The position numbers were made by a program, and so were the translations under genes. 64,000 bases of DNA from Altererythrobacter sp. GTDB taxonomy: Bacteria; Pseudomonadota; Alphaproteobacteria; Sphingomonadales; Sphingomonadaceae. Shown in pieces: positions 16,723-25,149 of this stretch; position 1 is the first letter of the stretch, and every line of letters starts with the position of its first letter. The DNA lies in contig JAFKFN010000019.1 of assembly GCA_017308255.1 (NCBI GenBank), positions 1 to 64,000 on the forward strand, given 5' to 3'. Below the pieces are notes generated by a model. The model was not told where the DNA came from, made no database searches, and saw only the letters and a program-made list of their open reading frames with translations.

Positions 16723-17697
16723 ATGGATGTCATCAGCAGCCTGTTGCAGGAGGTTCGGGTACAGGCCCCGCTCCTTTCGCAACTTGCGATCGCGAACGAT
16801 GCCTGCATCGATATGGAGCGCGCTCGCGGCGCGCCGTTCCACTTCGTCATCGAAGGCGAAGCGACGCTGATCAGCGGAGCATCGGAACACCTGCTGAAGC
16901 GGGGGGATGTCGTTCTGCTGCCTCACTGGGACCACTACATCATCAAGACCGGCAGAGGCGGCGCCCGGCAATCGATAAGACAGATCGTGGCGGAACGCAC
17001 CCTTCCGCAATGGTCCGACAGCGTGGGGCTCGACGTGCCGCTGCACATCGAAATCGGCGAGCCGCCGTTCGCGGCAAGGCTGTTGTCCGGTATCGTCGGT
17101 TTCAAGCCCGAGCAGGCGGGGCTGGGATCGTTCAACTTTCCCCCGGTGATCGTATTTCGCGGTGACGACGAGAAGTTGACCGACATCCTGCGGACCAGCC
17201 TGGCGCTCGTCCTCAGGGAACTCGAACACTCGGAGCCGGGCTTTGCCGCAGTCTCGTCACGCGCGCTCGAACTGTTCTGCGTCCAGGCGCTGCGCGAATG
17301 GCTGCTGCAATCCGAAAGCGAGACGGGCCTGGCGACGGCGGTGAAGAACCCTCGGATGCGCCGGGTGCTCGATGCCATCCACTCGCAACCCGGTTTTCAT
17401 TGGAATCTGAACAGCCTGGCCAGGGTCGGCGGGCGATCGCGATCCTCCTTCGCGCAGGAGTTCCTCGATACCATGGGGCGGACGGCGTTCGATTACCTGC
17501 GCGAGGTTCGCATGCGCAAGGCGGCCGCGATGATCGTGGCGAGCGAGGAATCGATCTCCGGGATCGGAGCGAAACTCGGCTATTCGAGCGGGGCGGCCTT
17601 CATCCGCGCGTTTACCGCCGAACTGGGCGAAACCCCCAGCCAATATCGCAAGCACAATGTGAGAGGATCGGCGCCCCGCGCCCCGCCAGAGGCATAG
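16723..17697 (+). CDS. AraC-family regulator with cupin sensor domain
   Basis: This 324-residue regulator has a Cupin_6-type effector domain at about residues 1-185 (RGAPFHFVIEGEATLI, LKRGDVVLLPHWDHY). The AraC/XylS DNA-binding domain is at about 215-310 (MRRVLDAIHSQPGFHWNLNS...SRSSFAQEF, ISGIGAKLGYSSGAAFIRAF, LGETPSQYR). The ATG at 16723 is chosen over the GTG at 16711; neither has a strong ribosome site. It is divergent from the LigM-like operon and upstream of the TonB receptor at 17873, so it may control both. The C-terminus is Pro/Ala rich and probably disordered. Confidence 0.88.
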   Translation: MDVISSLLQEVRVQAPLLSQLAIANDACIDMERARGAPFHFVIEGEATLISGASEHLLKRGDVVLLPHWDHYIIKTGRGGARQSIRQIVAERTLPQWSDSVGLDVPLHIEIGEPPFAARLLSGIVGFKPEQAGLGSFNFPPVIVFRGDDEKLTDILRTSLALVLRELEHSEPGFAAVSSRALELFCVQALREWLLQSESETGLATAVKNPRMRRVLDAIHSQPGFHWNLNSLARVGGRSRSSFAQEFLDTMGRTAFDYLREVRMRKAAAMIVASEESISGIGAKLGYSSGAAFIRAFTAELGETPSQYRKHNVRGSAPRAPPEA

Positions 17698-17815
17698 CCG
17701 CTCGGCCGTTTTCCCAGGCCTTCGTCGGCGATCTTCCGCTGGGGGATTCGGCTGGCTGGCATCGCCTGTCCCGCCTGCTTCCCGGGCGGTCAACGGCCCT
17801 CTTCCGATAAAATTC

Positions 17816-17844
17816 TTGGCGAAATGAATTTTAATTCATATACC
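17816..17844 (+). promoter_or_regulatory. Candidate promoter with operator palindrome in the spacer
   Basis: TTGGCG (17816-17821) and TATACC (17839-17844) are 17 bases apart and fit a sigma-70 promoter for the TonB receptor operon. A perfect inverted repeat ATGAATT-TT-AATTCAT (17824-17839) fills the spacer, an ideal place for a repressor or activator. The promoter hexamers are only moderate matches. The ribosome site GGGAGAG precedes the ATG at 17873. Confidence 0.55.
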
Positions 17845-17872
17845 CCGGAATATAAGGTCTGGGAGAGCCATT

Positions 17873-20341
17873 ATGTCCGCGAAACTTCTTGTGAGCGCGT
17901 CGATCGGCGCGCTCTGCGTCATATTCGCTTCGTCTGCCGCCGTGGCCCAGGAAACTCGGCCAGCATCCAGCGATCCGGCGGAGGATGCCAGCCAAGGCGG
18001 AATCACCGACATCATCGTGACCGCGCAGCGTGTCGAGGAAAGCGGTCAGAGCATCCCGATTCCGGTCGACGTCATCGATCCGGCCCAACTGGTGCAGCAG
18101 AACGTCATCCGGGCCGAGGACCTGTCGCGCCTGTCGCCTTCGCTGGCGGCGAACGGCGGGGGCGGGCCGACCACGGTGTTTTTCGTGCGCGGTGTCGGCA
18201 ACGCGACGGTCAACGGCTATTCCGACCCGGCGATCTCGTTCAACTATGACGGGGTCTATATCGGGCGGCCCACCTCGACATCGGGGGTGTTTTACGACCT
18301 CCAGCGGGTGGAAGTTCTCAAGGGCCCGCAGGGCACCCTCTATGGCCGCAACGCCACGGGCGGCGCCATCAACGTGATCCCCAACCGCCCGAAGCTCGGC
18401 GAAACCTCGGGCAACTTCATGCTCGGCTACGGCAACTACGACTGGCTGACGGGGCAGGCCGCGGTCAACGTGCCGCTGGGCCAGGATGTCGCCCTGCGCG
18501 CCGCGGGTTCCATGTCTCACCGCGATGCTTTCCTGAGCGACGACACGGGCAACCAGCGTGAGTACGCCGGGCGCCTGCAGGTCTACGCGGAGCCTAATGA
18601 CCAGTTGGACGTACGCCTTGCGGTGGACTTCTCGCACCAGGGCGGGGCGAGCGCCAGCGGTTACTACCTCGGCTCTGTCGACCCGACATTCGGGGCTACG
18701 GGCTTTGCCGGCTACAAATTCACGCCGACCGGGTTTTCCACTCAGCAGGGATTGCTGGATCCGGCGTCCAACGCGTTGCTTGCCTCGCGCTTCATTGCCC
18801 AGGTCGGGCGTGCGGGAGCCGTCGTGGACGGCCAGCCCTATAACGACAACGACTATTGGGGGGTCACGGCCGAACTCAATTACGTGACGGACGCCGGCAC
18901 GCTGACTCTCCAGCCGGCCTATCGCGAAGCTGCCATCGAATACGCCTTCAACGGCGTGTTCCGCGAAGGCTTCACCAAGGAGAAGGACAAGCAGGCCAGC
19001 ATCGAAGCGCGTTGGGCCGGCGATCTCGGCGATTCTGTCGATTACCTGCTGGGCGCGATGTACTTCGATGAGGATATCGACGCGACCGCGCGCTACAACC
19101 AGCAGACGCTGGTCCCCTATCAGGATTTCACGACCGGGACCGAAAGCTGGGCCGGCTTCGGCAAAGTGACCTGGCGCCCGGTCGAGCCGCTTAGCCTCAC
19201 CGTTGCGGGCCGCTATACCTCGGACAAGAAGACATTCGACGGCGTGTCGAACGTCTACATCCTGTTCTGCGGCAACCCTGCTCCGCCGCAGGATATCTGC
19301 CCGACACTGCCTTTTGCCCCGCTCGCCTCGACGGAAGCGGAATTTCGCGACTTCTACACCTCGCGCGGCATACCGATCACTCCGGTGCCGCTGTTCGTCC
19401 TGCCCCCGGAGGCAGGCGGGTCGCAAACCGCACCCTTCGTGCTCTTCTCGCCGATCGTCATCAACGACAGCCTGAAGAACGACAAGTTCACCTATCGCCT
19501 GGCGGCGCAATACGACCTGAGCCGTCGCAACATGATCTACGCCAGCTTCGAGACCGGGTATCACGCCGGCGGCTTCTCGTTCGCCCGTGGCATTTCCACC
19601 TACGATCCCGAAACGATCAAGGCCTATACCCTTGGAACCAAGAACCGCTTCTTCGACAATCGCCTCCAGGTGAATGCCGAGGCGTTCCTGTGGAAGTACA
19701 AGAACCAGCAGTTCAGCCAGTTCGGCTACGACCTCGGCAATCCGCCTTCGACGGTCTTCCTCACGCGGAACATCGGCGATAGCACGATCAAGGGCGTGGA
19801 CCTCGACGTAGAGTTCCTCCCGGTCGAGAACACCTTGCTCTCGGCCAATGTTCAGTACCTCGACACCAAGTACGACAGCTTCGTCTACTATTCGCCGAAC
19901 CAGGGACTGCCGCCGAACACCACCTGCCCGTACACGCCCATGACGCAGACGACGCCGGGCGGCCCGATCGATGTGTTCGAGATCGATTGCTCGGGCAATG
20001 TCGCGTTCAATTCTCCGAAATGGTCTTTCAACCTCAATGGCCAGCAGACCATTCCCTTCGGCGACGACTACAAGGCCGTGCTGGTCGCCGGGACGCGCTA
20101 TCGTTCGTCGAGCTATTCCTCAGCGGACTACTTGCCTTATCTCAAGTCCGAAGGGACCTTCGTCAGCTATGCCTCGCTGACGCTTGGGCGCGAGGATGAC
20201 AGCCTTTTCGTCAGTTTCTACATCAACAACATCGAAAACAACCGGCGCCTGATCGGGGGGACGGCCAATCCGGGCGGCCTCATCGCCGCCTCCGCGGAAC
20301 AGCCGCGCACCTACGGCATCAGGATCGGTGGCCAGTTCTGA
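17873..20341 (+). CDS. TonB-dependent outer-membrane receptor, catabolic type
   Basis: This is an 822-residue receptor. A Sec signal peptide is cut near AAVAQ (about residue 26). TonB-box-like DIIVTAQR is at about 44-51, the plug domain is at about 60-170 (VEVLKGPQGTLYGRNATGGAINV), and the beta-barrel runs to the terminal aromatic residue (IRIGGQF). It lacks an STN domain, so it does not signal through FecR. It leads the operon with the extradiol dioxygenase, flavin monooxygenase and FAH enzyme, so it probably imports the aromatic substrate. TonB uptake of lignin dimers is known in Sphingobium (DdvT, recalled). Confidence 0.93.
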   Translation: MSAKLLVSASIGALCVIFASSAAVAQETRPASSDPAEDASQGGITDIIVTAQRVEESGQSIPIPVDVIDPAQLVQQNVIRAEDLSRLSPSLAANGGGGPTTVFFVRGVGNATVNGYSDPAISFNYDGVYIGRPTSTSGVFYDLQRVEVLKGPQGTLYGRNATGGAINVIPNRPKLGETSGNFMLGYGNYDWLTGQAAVNVPLGQDVALRAAGSMSHRDAFLSDDTGNQREYAGRLQVYAEPNDQLDVRLAVDFSHQGGASASGYYLGSVDPTFGATGFAGYKFTPTGFSTQQGLLDPASNALLASRFIAQVGRAGAVVDGQPYNDNDYWGVTAELNYVTDAGTLTLQPAYREAAIEYAFNGVFREGFTKEKDKQASIEARWAGDLGDSVDYLLGAMYFDEDIDATARYNQQTLVPYQDFTTGTESWAGFGKVTWRPVEPLSLTVAGRYTSDKKTFDGVSNVYILFCGNPAPPQDICPTLPFAPLASTEAEFRDFYTSRGIPITPVPLFVLPPEAGGSQTAPFVLFSPIVINDSLKNDKFTYRLAAQYDLSRRNMIYASFETGYHAGGFSFARGISTYDPETIKAYTLGTKNRFFDNRLQVNAEAFLWKYKNQQFSQFGYDLGNPPSTVFLTRNIGDSTIKGVDLDVEFLPVENTLLSANVQYLDTKYDSFVYYSPNQGLPPNTTCPYTPMTQTTPGGPIDVFEIDCSGNVAFNSPKWSFNLNGQQTIPFGDDYKAVLVAGTRYRSSSYSSADYLPYLKSEGTFVSYASLTLGREDDSLFVSFYINNIENNRRLIGGTANPGGLIAASAEQPRTYGIRIGGQF

Positions 20342-20369
20342 CGGAGCCATCGAAAGGAGTGAGTACAAA

Positions 20370-21278
20370 ATGACCGTGAGCGTAACCGACCTGCAATACG
20401 TCGCCCTGGCGGTTCCCGACCTCGCCGCCGAACGTGCGTTCTTCGGCGAGAAATGGGGCCTGGTCGAAGTCGCCGAGCAGGACGGCAGCGTTTACTTCGC
20501 GGCCGAGGGCATGCCGCATCCTTACGTGCTGGTGCTGCGCGAGGATGCGGAGCGCAAGACCGATCTGGTCGGCTTCTCGGCCGCCTCTCGCGAGGATGTG
20601 CTGGCCCTTTTCGAGCAGGTGAAGGCGGCCGGAGCCAAGATCATTTCCGAACCCGCCCCCGCCACCGGGCCGGCGGGCGGCTTCGCCTTCCGCTTCTTCG
20701 ACCCTGACGGCCGGGCCATGGAAGTGATCTGCGACAGCACGCCCCGCGCGTTCCGCAAGCTCGACAAGGGCGAGGCGATCCCGATCGGCATCAGCCACGT
20801 GGTGTTCCATTCGCCCAACCACAAAGGCCTGGCCGAATTCTATGAAAAGGCGCTCGGCTTCCGGCTGTCGGACTGGATCGGGGACTTCATGGTCTTCCTG
20901 CGCTGCAATTCGGCGCACCACCGTCTGGCGATCCTTCCGGGGCCGCCGGCGCTCAACCATATCGCCTTCGACGTCAGCTCAGTCGACGAGATGATGCGCG
21001 GGCTCGCCCGCATGCACGAGAACGGGATCACGCTGAGTTGGGGGCCGGGCCGGCACACCGCCGGGAACAACACCTTCAGCTACTTCATCACGCCCAACGG
21101 CAACGCCGTCGAATACACTTCTGACCTCGATGAAGTCGACGAGGATACCTGGCAGCCGCAGACCTACCAGCCCGGGCCGAACACGATCGACCAGTGGGGC
21201 ACCGGCCGCATCATAACCGGGAACGTGCCTCATGCGGAAATGACCCCGGACAAGGGCTTGTGGCAGGTCCCGGCCTGA
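20370..21278 (+). CDS. Two-domain type I extradiol ring-cleavage dioxygenase
   Basis: This is a 302-residue vicinal-oxygen-chelate enzyme. Two repeated modules start at TDLQYVALAVPDLAAERAFF (residues 6-25) and GISHVVFHSPNHKGLAEFYEK (140-160). The Fe(II) ligands of the catalytic C-terminal domain are visible: His143, His197 (NHIAFDV) and Glu248 (NAVEYTSDL). The ATG at 20370 follows AAGGAG; a start at 20328 overlaps the receptor stop. It cleaves a catechol-type ring next to the hydroxyls. The downstream flavin monooxygenase likely makes the catechol and the FAH enzyme handles the product. It is BphC-like in layout rather than LigAB-like; the exact substrate is unknown. Confidence 0.92.
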   Translation: MTVSVTDLQYVALAVPDLAAERAFFGEKWGLVEVAEQDGSVYFAAEGMPHPYVLVLREDAERKTDLVGFSAASREDVLALFEQVKAAGAKIISEPAPATGPAGGFAFRFFDPDGRAMEVICDSTPRAFRKLDKGEAIPIGISHVVFHSPNHKGLAEFYEKALGFRLSDWIGDFMVFLRCNSAHHRLAILPGPPALNHIAFDVSSVDEMMRGLARMHENGITLSWGPGRHTAGNNTFSYFITPNGNAVEYTSDLDEVDEDTWQPQTYQPGPNTIDQWGTGRIITGNVPHAEMTPDKGLWQVPA

Positions 21279-21305
21279 CGGCCGGCGCGTGAGAGGACTG
21301 GATTA

Positions 21306-22424
21306 ATGATCGACAGAGCTCTTGTGGTCGGCGGCGGCGTCGGCGGAATGAGCGCGGCCCTCGCGCTTGCGCGGCAGGGCGTAGAGGTCGAGCTGGTCGA
21401 TGCCGATCCGCATTGGCGCGCCTATGGCGCCGGGATCAGCGTGACCGGCCTGTCGCTGCGCGCGTTCGAGGATCTCGGGATCCTCGACGAGGTTCGGGCG
21501 AAGGGCTTCGTCGGCGGGGGCATCCGCCTGCGCACGGTGGACGGCAGCGTGATCATGGAATCGCCGCCGATCCCCGATGATGCGCCGCCTGTCGCGCGCA
21601 GTGGCGGGATCATGCGGCCAGCCTTGCACGAGATCATGTCGCACAAGGTGCGCGAGGCGGGCATCCGCGTGACGCTCGGCGCGGAGATCACCTCGGTCGA
21701 GCAGGACGCGGCCGGGGCCCATGTCAGCTTCCCCGACGGCCGCCAGGAAAGCTACGACCTTGTGATCGGTGCCGACGGCATCTTCTCGCGGCTGCGCCAT
21801 CAGCTCTTTCCTGAGGTGCCGGCCCCGCGCTTCACCGGGCAGGGCTGCTGGCGGATCGTCGCGCAGCGCCCGCCCGAGGTTGATCGCCCGGAAATGTTCC
21901 TCGGCGGCCCGGTCAAGCTGGGCTTCAATCCCATTTCCGACGACCAGATGTATGCCTTCATCCTGGAACATGTGCCCGACAACCCGTGGTTCGAGCCCGA
22001 GGAGCAGCTGGATCACGTCGCGGGCCTGCTGGCGCCGTTCGGCGGCTACGTGTCACAGGTCCGCGCCGGCCTCGGGCCGGATTCCATGGTCAATTACCGC
22101 CCGCTGGAATGGCTGCTGCTGCCCGCCCCGTGGCATCGCGGCCGCACCGTCCTGATCGGCGATGCAGTGCATGCAACCACGCCGCACATGGCCTCCGGCG
22201 CGGGCATGGCGGTGGAGGATGGTCTGGTCCTCGCCGCGGAAATCGCCCGTCACGACGATCTTGAAACGGCGCTCGCCGCCTTCACCGCGCGGCGTTTCGA
22301 GCGTGCGCGGATGGTCGTCGAAAACTCGGTCCGCATCGGGGAGATCGAGATGGCCGGCGGCGATCAGCGCGATGCGAACGCGATGCTCGGCAATACGATG
22401 CAAAAGCTCCACGAGCCTTACTGA
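21306..22424 (+). CDS. FAD-dependent aromatic monooxygenase (PHBH fold)
   Basis: This is a 372-residue group A flavoprotein hydroxylase. The Rossmann motif VVGGGVGGMSAALAL is at the N-terminus, the DG motif is LVIGADGIFSRLR, and the GD motif VLIGDAVHATTPHMASGAG is near residue 285. The length matches single-component hydroxylases such as salicylate or 6-hydroxynicotinate monooxygenases. It uses NAD(P)H and O2 to hydroxylate or oxidatively decarboxylate a phenol. It lies between the extradiol dioxygenase and an FAH enzyme with gaps of 27 and 8 bases, so it probably supplies the catechol that is cleaved. Confidence 0.9.
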   Translation: MIDRALVVGGGVGGMSAALALARQGVEVELVDADPHWRAYGAGISVTGLSLRAFEDLGILDEVRAKGFVGGGIRLRTVDGSVIMESPPIPDDAPPVARSGGIMRPALHEIMSHKVREAGIRVTLGAEITSVEQDAAGAHVSFPDGRQESYDLVIGADGIFSRLRHQLFPEVPAPRFTGQGCWRIVAQRPPEVDRPEMFLGGPVKLGFNPISDDQMYAFILEHVPDNPWFEPEEQLDHVAGLLAPFGGYVSQVRAGLGPDSMVNYRPLEWLLLPAPWHRGRTVLIGDAVHATTPHMASGAGMAVEDGLVLAAEIARHDDLETALAAFTARRFERARMVVENSVRIGEIEMAGGDQRDANAMLGNTMQKLHEPY

Positions 22425-22432
22425 GAGGACGC

Positions 22433-23395
22433 ATGACCTACGGACTGGCGACTATTTCCGCGGGCGGCGCGGAGCAGGCGGTGCTCGTTTCCGGTGAGCG
22501 CTTCGTGCCGCTGTCGCACTGGGGCGAAGGGCGCGATCTGCCGGCTTTGCTGCGCGATTGGCCGAATGTCTCGGCGCAACTCGGCGCGTGGGCCGCGGAT
22601 CGGGGCGCTTTCGCTGCCGGCGGCGATTTCGCGGCGGCGGACGTCCGCATGCCTTACCGGCCGGGGCAGGTCTTCTGCATCGGGGCGAACTACAAGAAGC
22701 ACGTCGTCGGCCTGATCATGGGCGACCCGTCGATGCGCACGAGCGAGCACGACAACGTCGATCCGGCCGAGCTCAAGGCCCGGGTGGAGGCGATGATGGA
22801 CGCCCGCGCGAAAGCCCCGCCGTTCGCCTTCCTGAAGCTGCCCGCCAGCGTGATCGGCCCGCGTGACGAGGTGATCCTGCCCTACGACGTCGAGAAGCCC
22901 GATTGGGAGCTTGAGCTGGGCGTCGTGATCGGCCGCCGCGCCCACCGCGTGAGCGAGGCGGAGGCGATGGAGCATGTCGCCGGTTTCGCCGTGGTCAACG
23001 ATGTCACCGCGCGAGAGCTGATCTTCCGCCGCGACGGATCGGCGATCGGGGCCGACTGGCTATCGGGCAAGAGCTTTCCGACCTTCCTGCCGTTCGGGCC
23101 GATGATCGTGCCGCGGGAGTGCATCGCCGATCCCTATGATCTGGCGATGAAGCTGTCCGTCAACGGCAAGATCTATCAGGACGAGACGACTGCCGACATG
23201 ATGGCTTCCATCGAACGGCAGATCGCCTATCTTTCCAGCCGCGTCGTGCTGGAACCCGGAGACCTGATCTGCACGGGTTCGCCCTATGGCAACGGTTCGG
23301 CCTTCGGCGTCTTTCTCAAGCCCGGCGATGTCATGGAAGCGACGATTGCCGGCCTGGGGAAACAGCGCAATGTCTGCGTGGCCGAACAGACCTAA
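22433..23395 (+). CDS. FAH-family hydrolase/isomerase
   Basis: This is a 320-residue fumarylacetoacetate hydrolase-fold protein. The N-terminal part includes RPGQVFCIGANYKKHVVG; the metal site is in WELELGVVIGRRAHRVS and FAVVNDVTAREL; the C-terminus has VLEPGDLICTGSPYGNG and FLKPGDVMEATIAGLG. Relatives are acylpyruvate hydrolases and oxepin or HHDD isomerases/decarboxylases of meta-cleavage pathways. It is last in the TonB receptor-dioxygenase-monooxygenase operon and likely hydrolyses or isomerises the ring-cleavage product. The stop overlaps that of the convergent TetR gene by four bases. Confidence 0.9.
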   Translation: MTYGLATISAGGAEQAVLVSGERFVPLSHWGEGRDLPALLRDWPNVSAQLGAWAADRGAFAAGGDFAAADVRMPYRPGQVFCIGANYKKHVVGLIMGDPSMRTSEHDNVDPAELKARVEAMMDARAKAPPFAFLKLPASVIGPRDEVILPYDVEKPDWELELGVVIGRRAHRVSEAEAMEHVAGFAVVNDVTARELIFRRDGSAIGADWLSGKSFPTFLPFGPMIVPRECIADPYDLAMKLSVNGKIYQDETTADMMASIERQIAYLSSRVVLEPGDLICTGSPYGNGSAFGVFLKPGDVMEATIAGLGKQRNVCVAEQT

Positions 23396-24054
23396 CGCTT
23401 GCGCACCCCGTCCGTGATCAGGCGGACGACGAAATCCTCGTAGCGTTTGGCGAGATCGTCCTTGCTCGTGCCCGGTGGAACGAGCAGCTCGATAAGAGGG
23501 GTGCCGGACACGAAAAAGTCGCTGATGCCGACTACCGCGAGGTACATGAAGAACGGATCGAATTCGCGTAGCTCGCCCGTGTCGTCAAATTCCAGGATCC
23601 GGGTATAGTTGGCGACCGGCTTCCTGTTCCATTCGCGCATCTTTTCCCGCACTTCGGGTGACGAGGCGGAATCCAGTTCCTCGATCATCAGCCGCTGCAT
23701 GTGCTTGGCCGATCGCGTGAAGCGGAAGGTGCCGCGGATCATGTCTTCGAGCAGGGCGAGCGGATCGCCCGGCGGCAGCGGCCGGTTGGCTTCCTCGCCG
23801 ATCTGCTTTGCGACTTCGAACAGCAGGTTCTCGCGATTGCCGAAGTAATAGCGCACCAGCGCCGGGTCGGCGTTCGCCTTGCGGGCAATGGCCGTGCTTG
23901 TCACCTGGGCAGGGGGCAGTTCCTGCAACAGCGCGCGCGCGGCGTCGATCAGGGCCTCGCGCCCCACGCCCGGCGCCGAAGCCGTCGGGCGGCCCTTCCC
24001 GCGCGGAGCTGGCTTCGCGGCTGATTTTCCTGGCTGGCCCTGGCCTTTTCCCAT
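23392..24054 (-). CDS. TetR-family transcriptional regulator
   Basis: This 220-residue protein has a basic, low-complexity N-terminal tail. The HTH follows at about residues 30-75 (LIDAARALLQELPPAQVTSTAIARKANADPALVRYYFGNRENL), and a TetR_C ligand domain runs to VRLITDGVRKR. The ATG at 24054 is preferred over an upstream in-frame start at 24099, which would run over the candidate promoter. It is divergent from the 24166-28882 operon; a palindrome at 24106-24115 lies between them. It is most likely a repressor relieved by a pathway intermediate. Confidence 0.88.
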   Translation of the reverse strand: MGKGQGQPGKSAAKPAPRGKGRPTASAPGVGREALIDAARALLQELPPAQVTSTAIARKANADPALVRYYFGNRENLLFEVAKQIGEEANRPLPPGDPLALLEDMIRGTFRFTRSAKHMQRLMIEELDSASSPEVREKMREWNRKPVANYTRILEFDDTGELREFDPFFMYLAVVGISDFFVSGTPLIELLVPPGTSKDDLAKRYEDFVVRLITDGVRKR

Positions 24055-24105
24055 CGGCAGGGTGCTACTCGCTGTGTGGCGCGGCGACAACCATCTCAAC
24101 CGGAT

Positions 24106-24115
24106 AGAATATTCT
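24106..24115. promoter_or_regulatory. AGAATATTCT palindrome, candidate TetR operator
   Basis: AGAATATTCT is a perfect 10-base palindrome between the TetR gene and the divergent hydrolase operon. Flanking bases extend the symmetry weakly. It is AT-rich in a GC-rich region and 50 bases upstream of the operon's first ATG, a suitable place for repression. TetR sites are usually longer (14-20 bases), so the core assignment is tentative. Confidence 0.45.
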
Positions 24116-24165
24116 TGTCGGCCGGAAATAAGTCAGTAGTGTTGCCGCCGGGGAGAGAATGCAAG

Positions 24166-25149
24166 ATGGCAAATTGGCCTTTCCGGCAAGGCGTGCACGA
24201 AATTGCCGACGGGATTTACGGTTACATCCAGCCCGACGGCACGTGGGGATGGTCGAACGCGGGCCTGGTGACCTCGGCCGGTCAGACCCTGCTGATCGAC
24301 ACATTGATGAGCGTTCCGCTGACTCGCGACATGCTCGCTGCGTTCGCCCGGCTTCCGGGCGGCAAGCGGATCGACATGGTCATGAACACCCACGCCAATC
24401 CCGATCACTTCTTCGGCAACGGCGTGGTCGAGGGGGCGGAGATCATCGCCACCGCGAAGACCCGCCACGAAATGGAAGGGTTCAATCCCCAGGCGCTCGC
24501 CAATCTGTCGGCCAACTGGGAAAATATGGGCGAAGCCGGCGAATTCCTGTTCGAGACCATGGGCCGGTATTTCGATTTCAGCGGGGTGGACGAACTGGCC
24601 CTGCCGACGCGCACGTTCGACAGCGCCCTGACGCTCAAGATCGGGGACAAGACCGTGGAGCTGACGGATCTGGGCCCGGCCCACACCGAATCCGACACGA
24701 TTGCCCATGTGCTGGAGGATCGCACGGTGTTTACCGGCGACCTGATGTTCAACGAAGGGCACCCGATCGTCTGGGCCGGCCCGTTCGAGAACTGGATCGC
24801 GGCCTGCGATCACATCATCGCGCTCGATCCCGAAGTCGTCGTGCCGGGGCACGGGCCGATCTGCGATGTCGAGAACGTTCACACGATGAAGGGCTATTTC
24901 GAACACCTGCGCCGCGAAGCGCGCGGCCGGTTCGAGGCGGGGATGGATTGGCGTGAGGCGGCGCGCGACATCCCGATCAAGGAATATGCCCACTGGACGG
25001 ATAGCGAGCGGGTCGTGGCCAATGTCTTCTCGCTCTACAAAGGCTGGGATCCGAACTTGCCGCATGCCCCGCCGCCGGTCCTGTTCGCGGAGATGAACCG
25101 GTATCGCAAGGAACACCACGCGAAGCACGGATGCGGACATGCCCACTGA
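24166..25149 (+). CDS. Metallo-beta-lactamase-fold hydrolase with HxNxDH motif
   Basis: This is a 327-residue MBL-fold enzyme. The ATG at 24166 follows GGGGAGAG. Metal-site residues are His76-x-Asn78-x-Asp80-His81 (THANPDH), His173 (PAHTESD), Asp192 (FTGDLMFN) and His229 (VPGHGP). Asn78 replaces the second His of the standard HxHxDH motif, so the first zinc site is altered. The C-terminal tail is His-rich (EHHAKHGCGHAH). It leads the operon with a fumarylacetoacetase, an amidohydrolase and an MFS carrier, and its end overlaps the next gene by 11 bases. The substrate is unknown; a lactone or thioester of the pathway is possible. Confidence 0.85.
   Translation: MANWPFRQGVHEIADGIYGYIQPDGTWGWSNAGLVTSAGQTLLIDTLMSVPLTRDMLAAFARLPGGKRIDMVMNTHANPDHFFGNGVVEGAEIIATAKTRHEMEGFNPQALANLSANWENMGEAGEFLFETMGRYFDFSGVDELALPTRTFDSALTLKIGDKTVELTDLGPAHTESDTIAHVLEDRTVFTGDLMFNEGHPIVWAGPFENWIAACDHIIALDPEVVVPGHGPICDVENVHTMKGYFEHLRREARGRFEAGMDWREAARDIPIKEYAHWTDSERVVANVFSLYKGWDPNLPHAPPPVLFAEMNRYRKEHHAKHGCGHAH

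Noticed and set aside
17831-19564. 577-codon frame antisense to the first TonB receptor
   Set aside because: Shadow of the receptor reading frame; no recognisable domain and covers its promoter and signal peptide.
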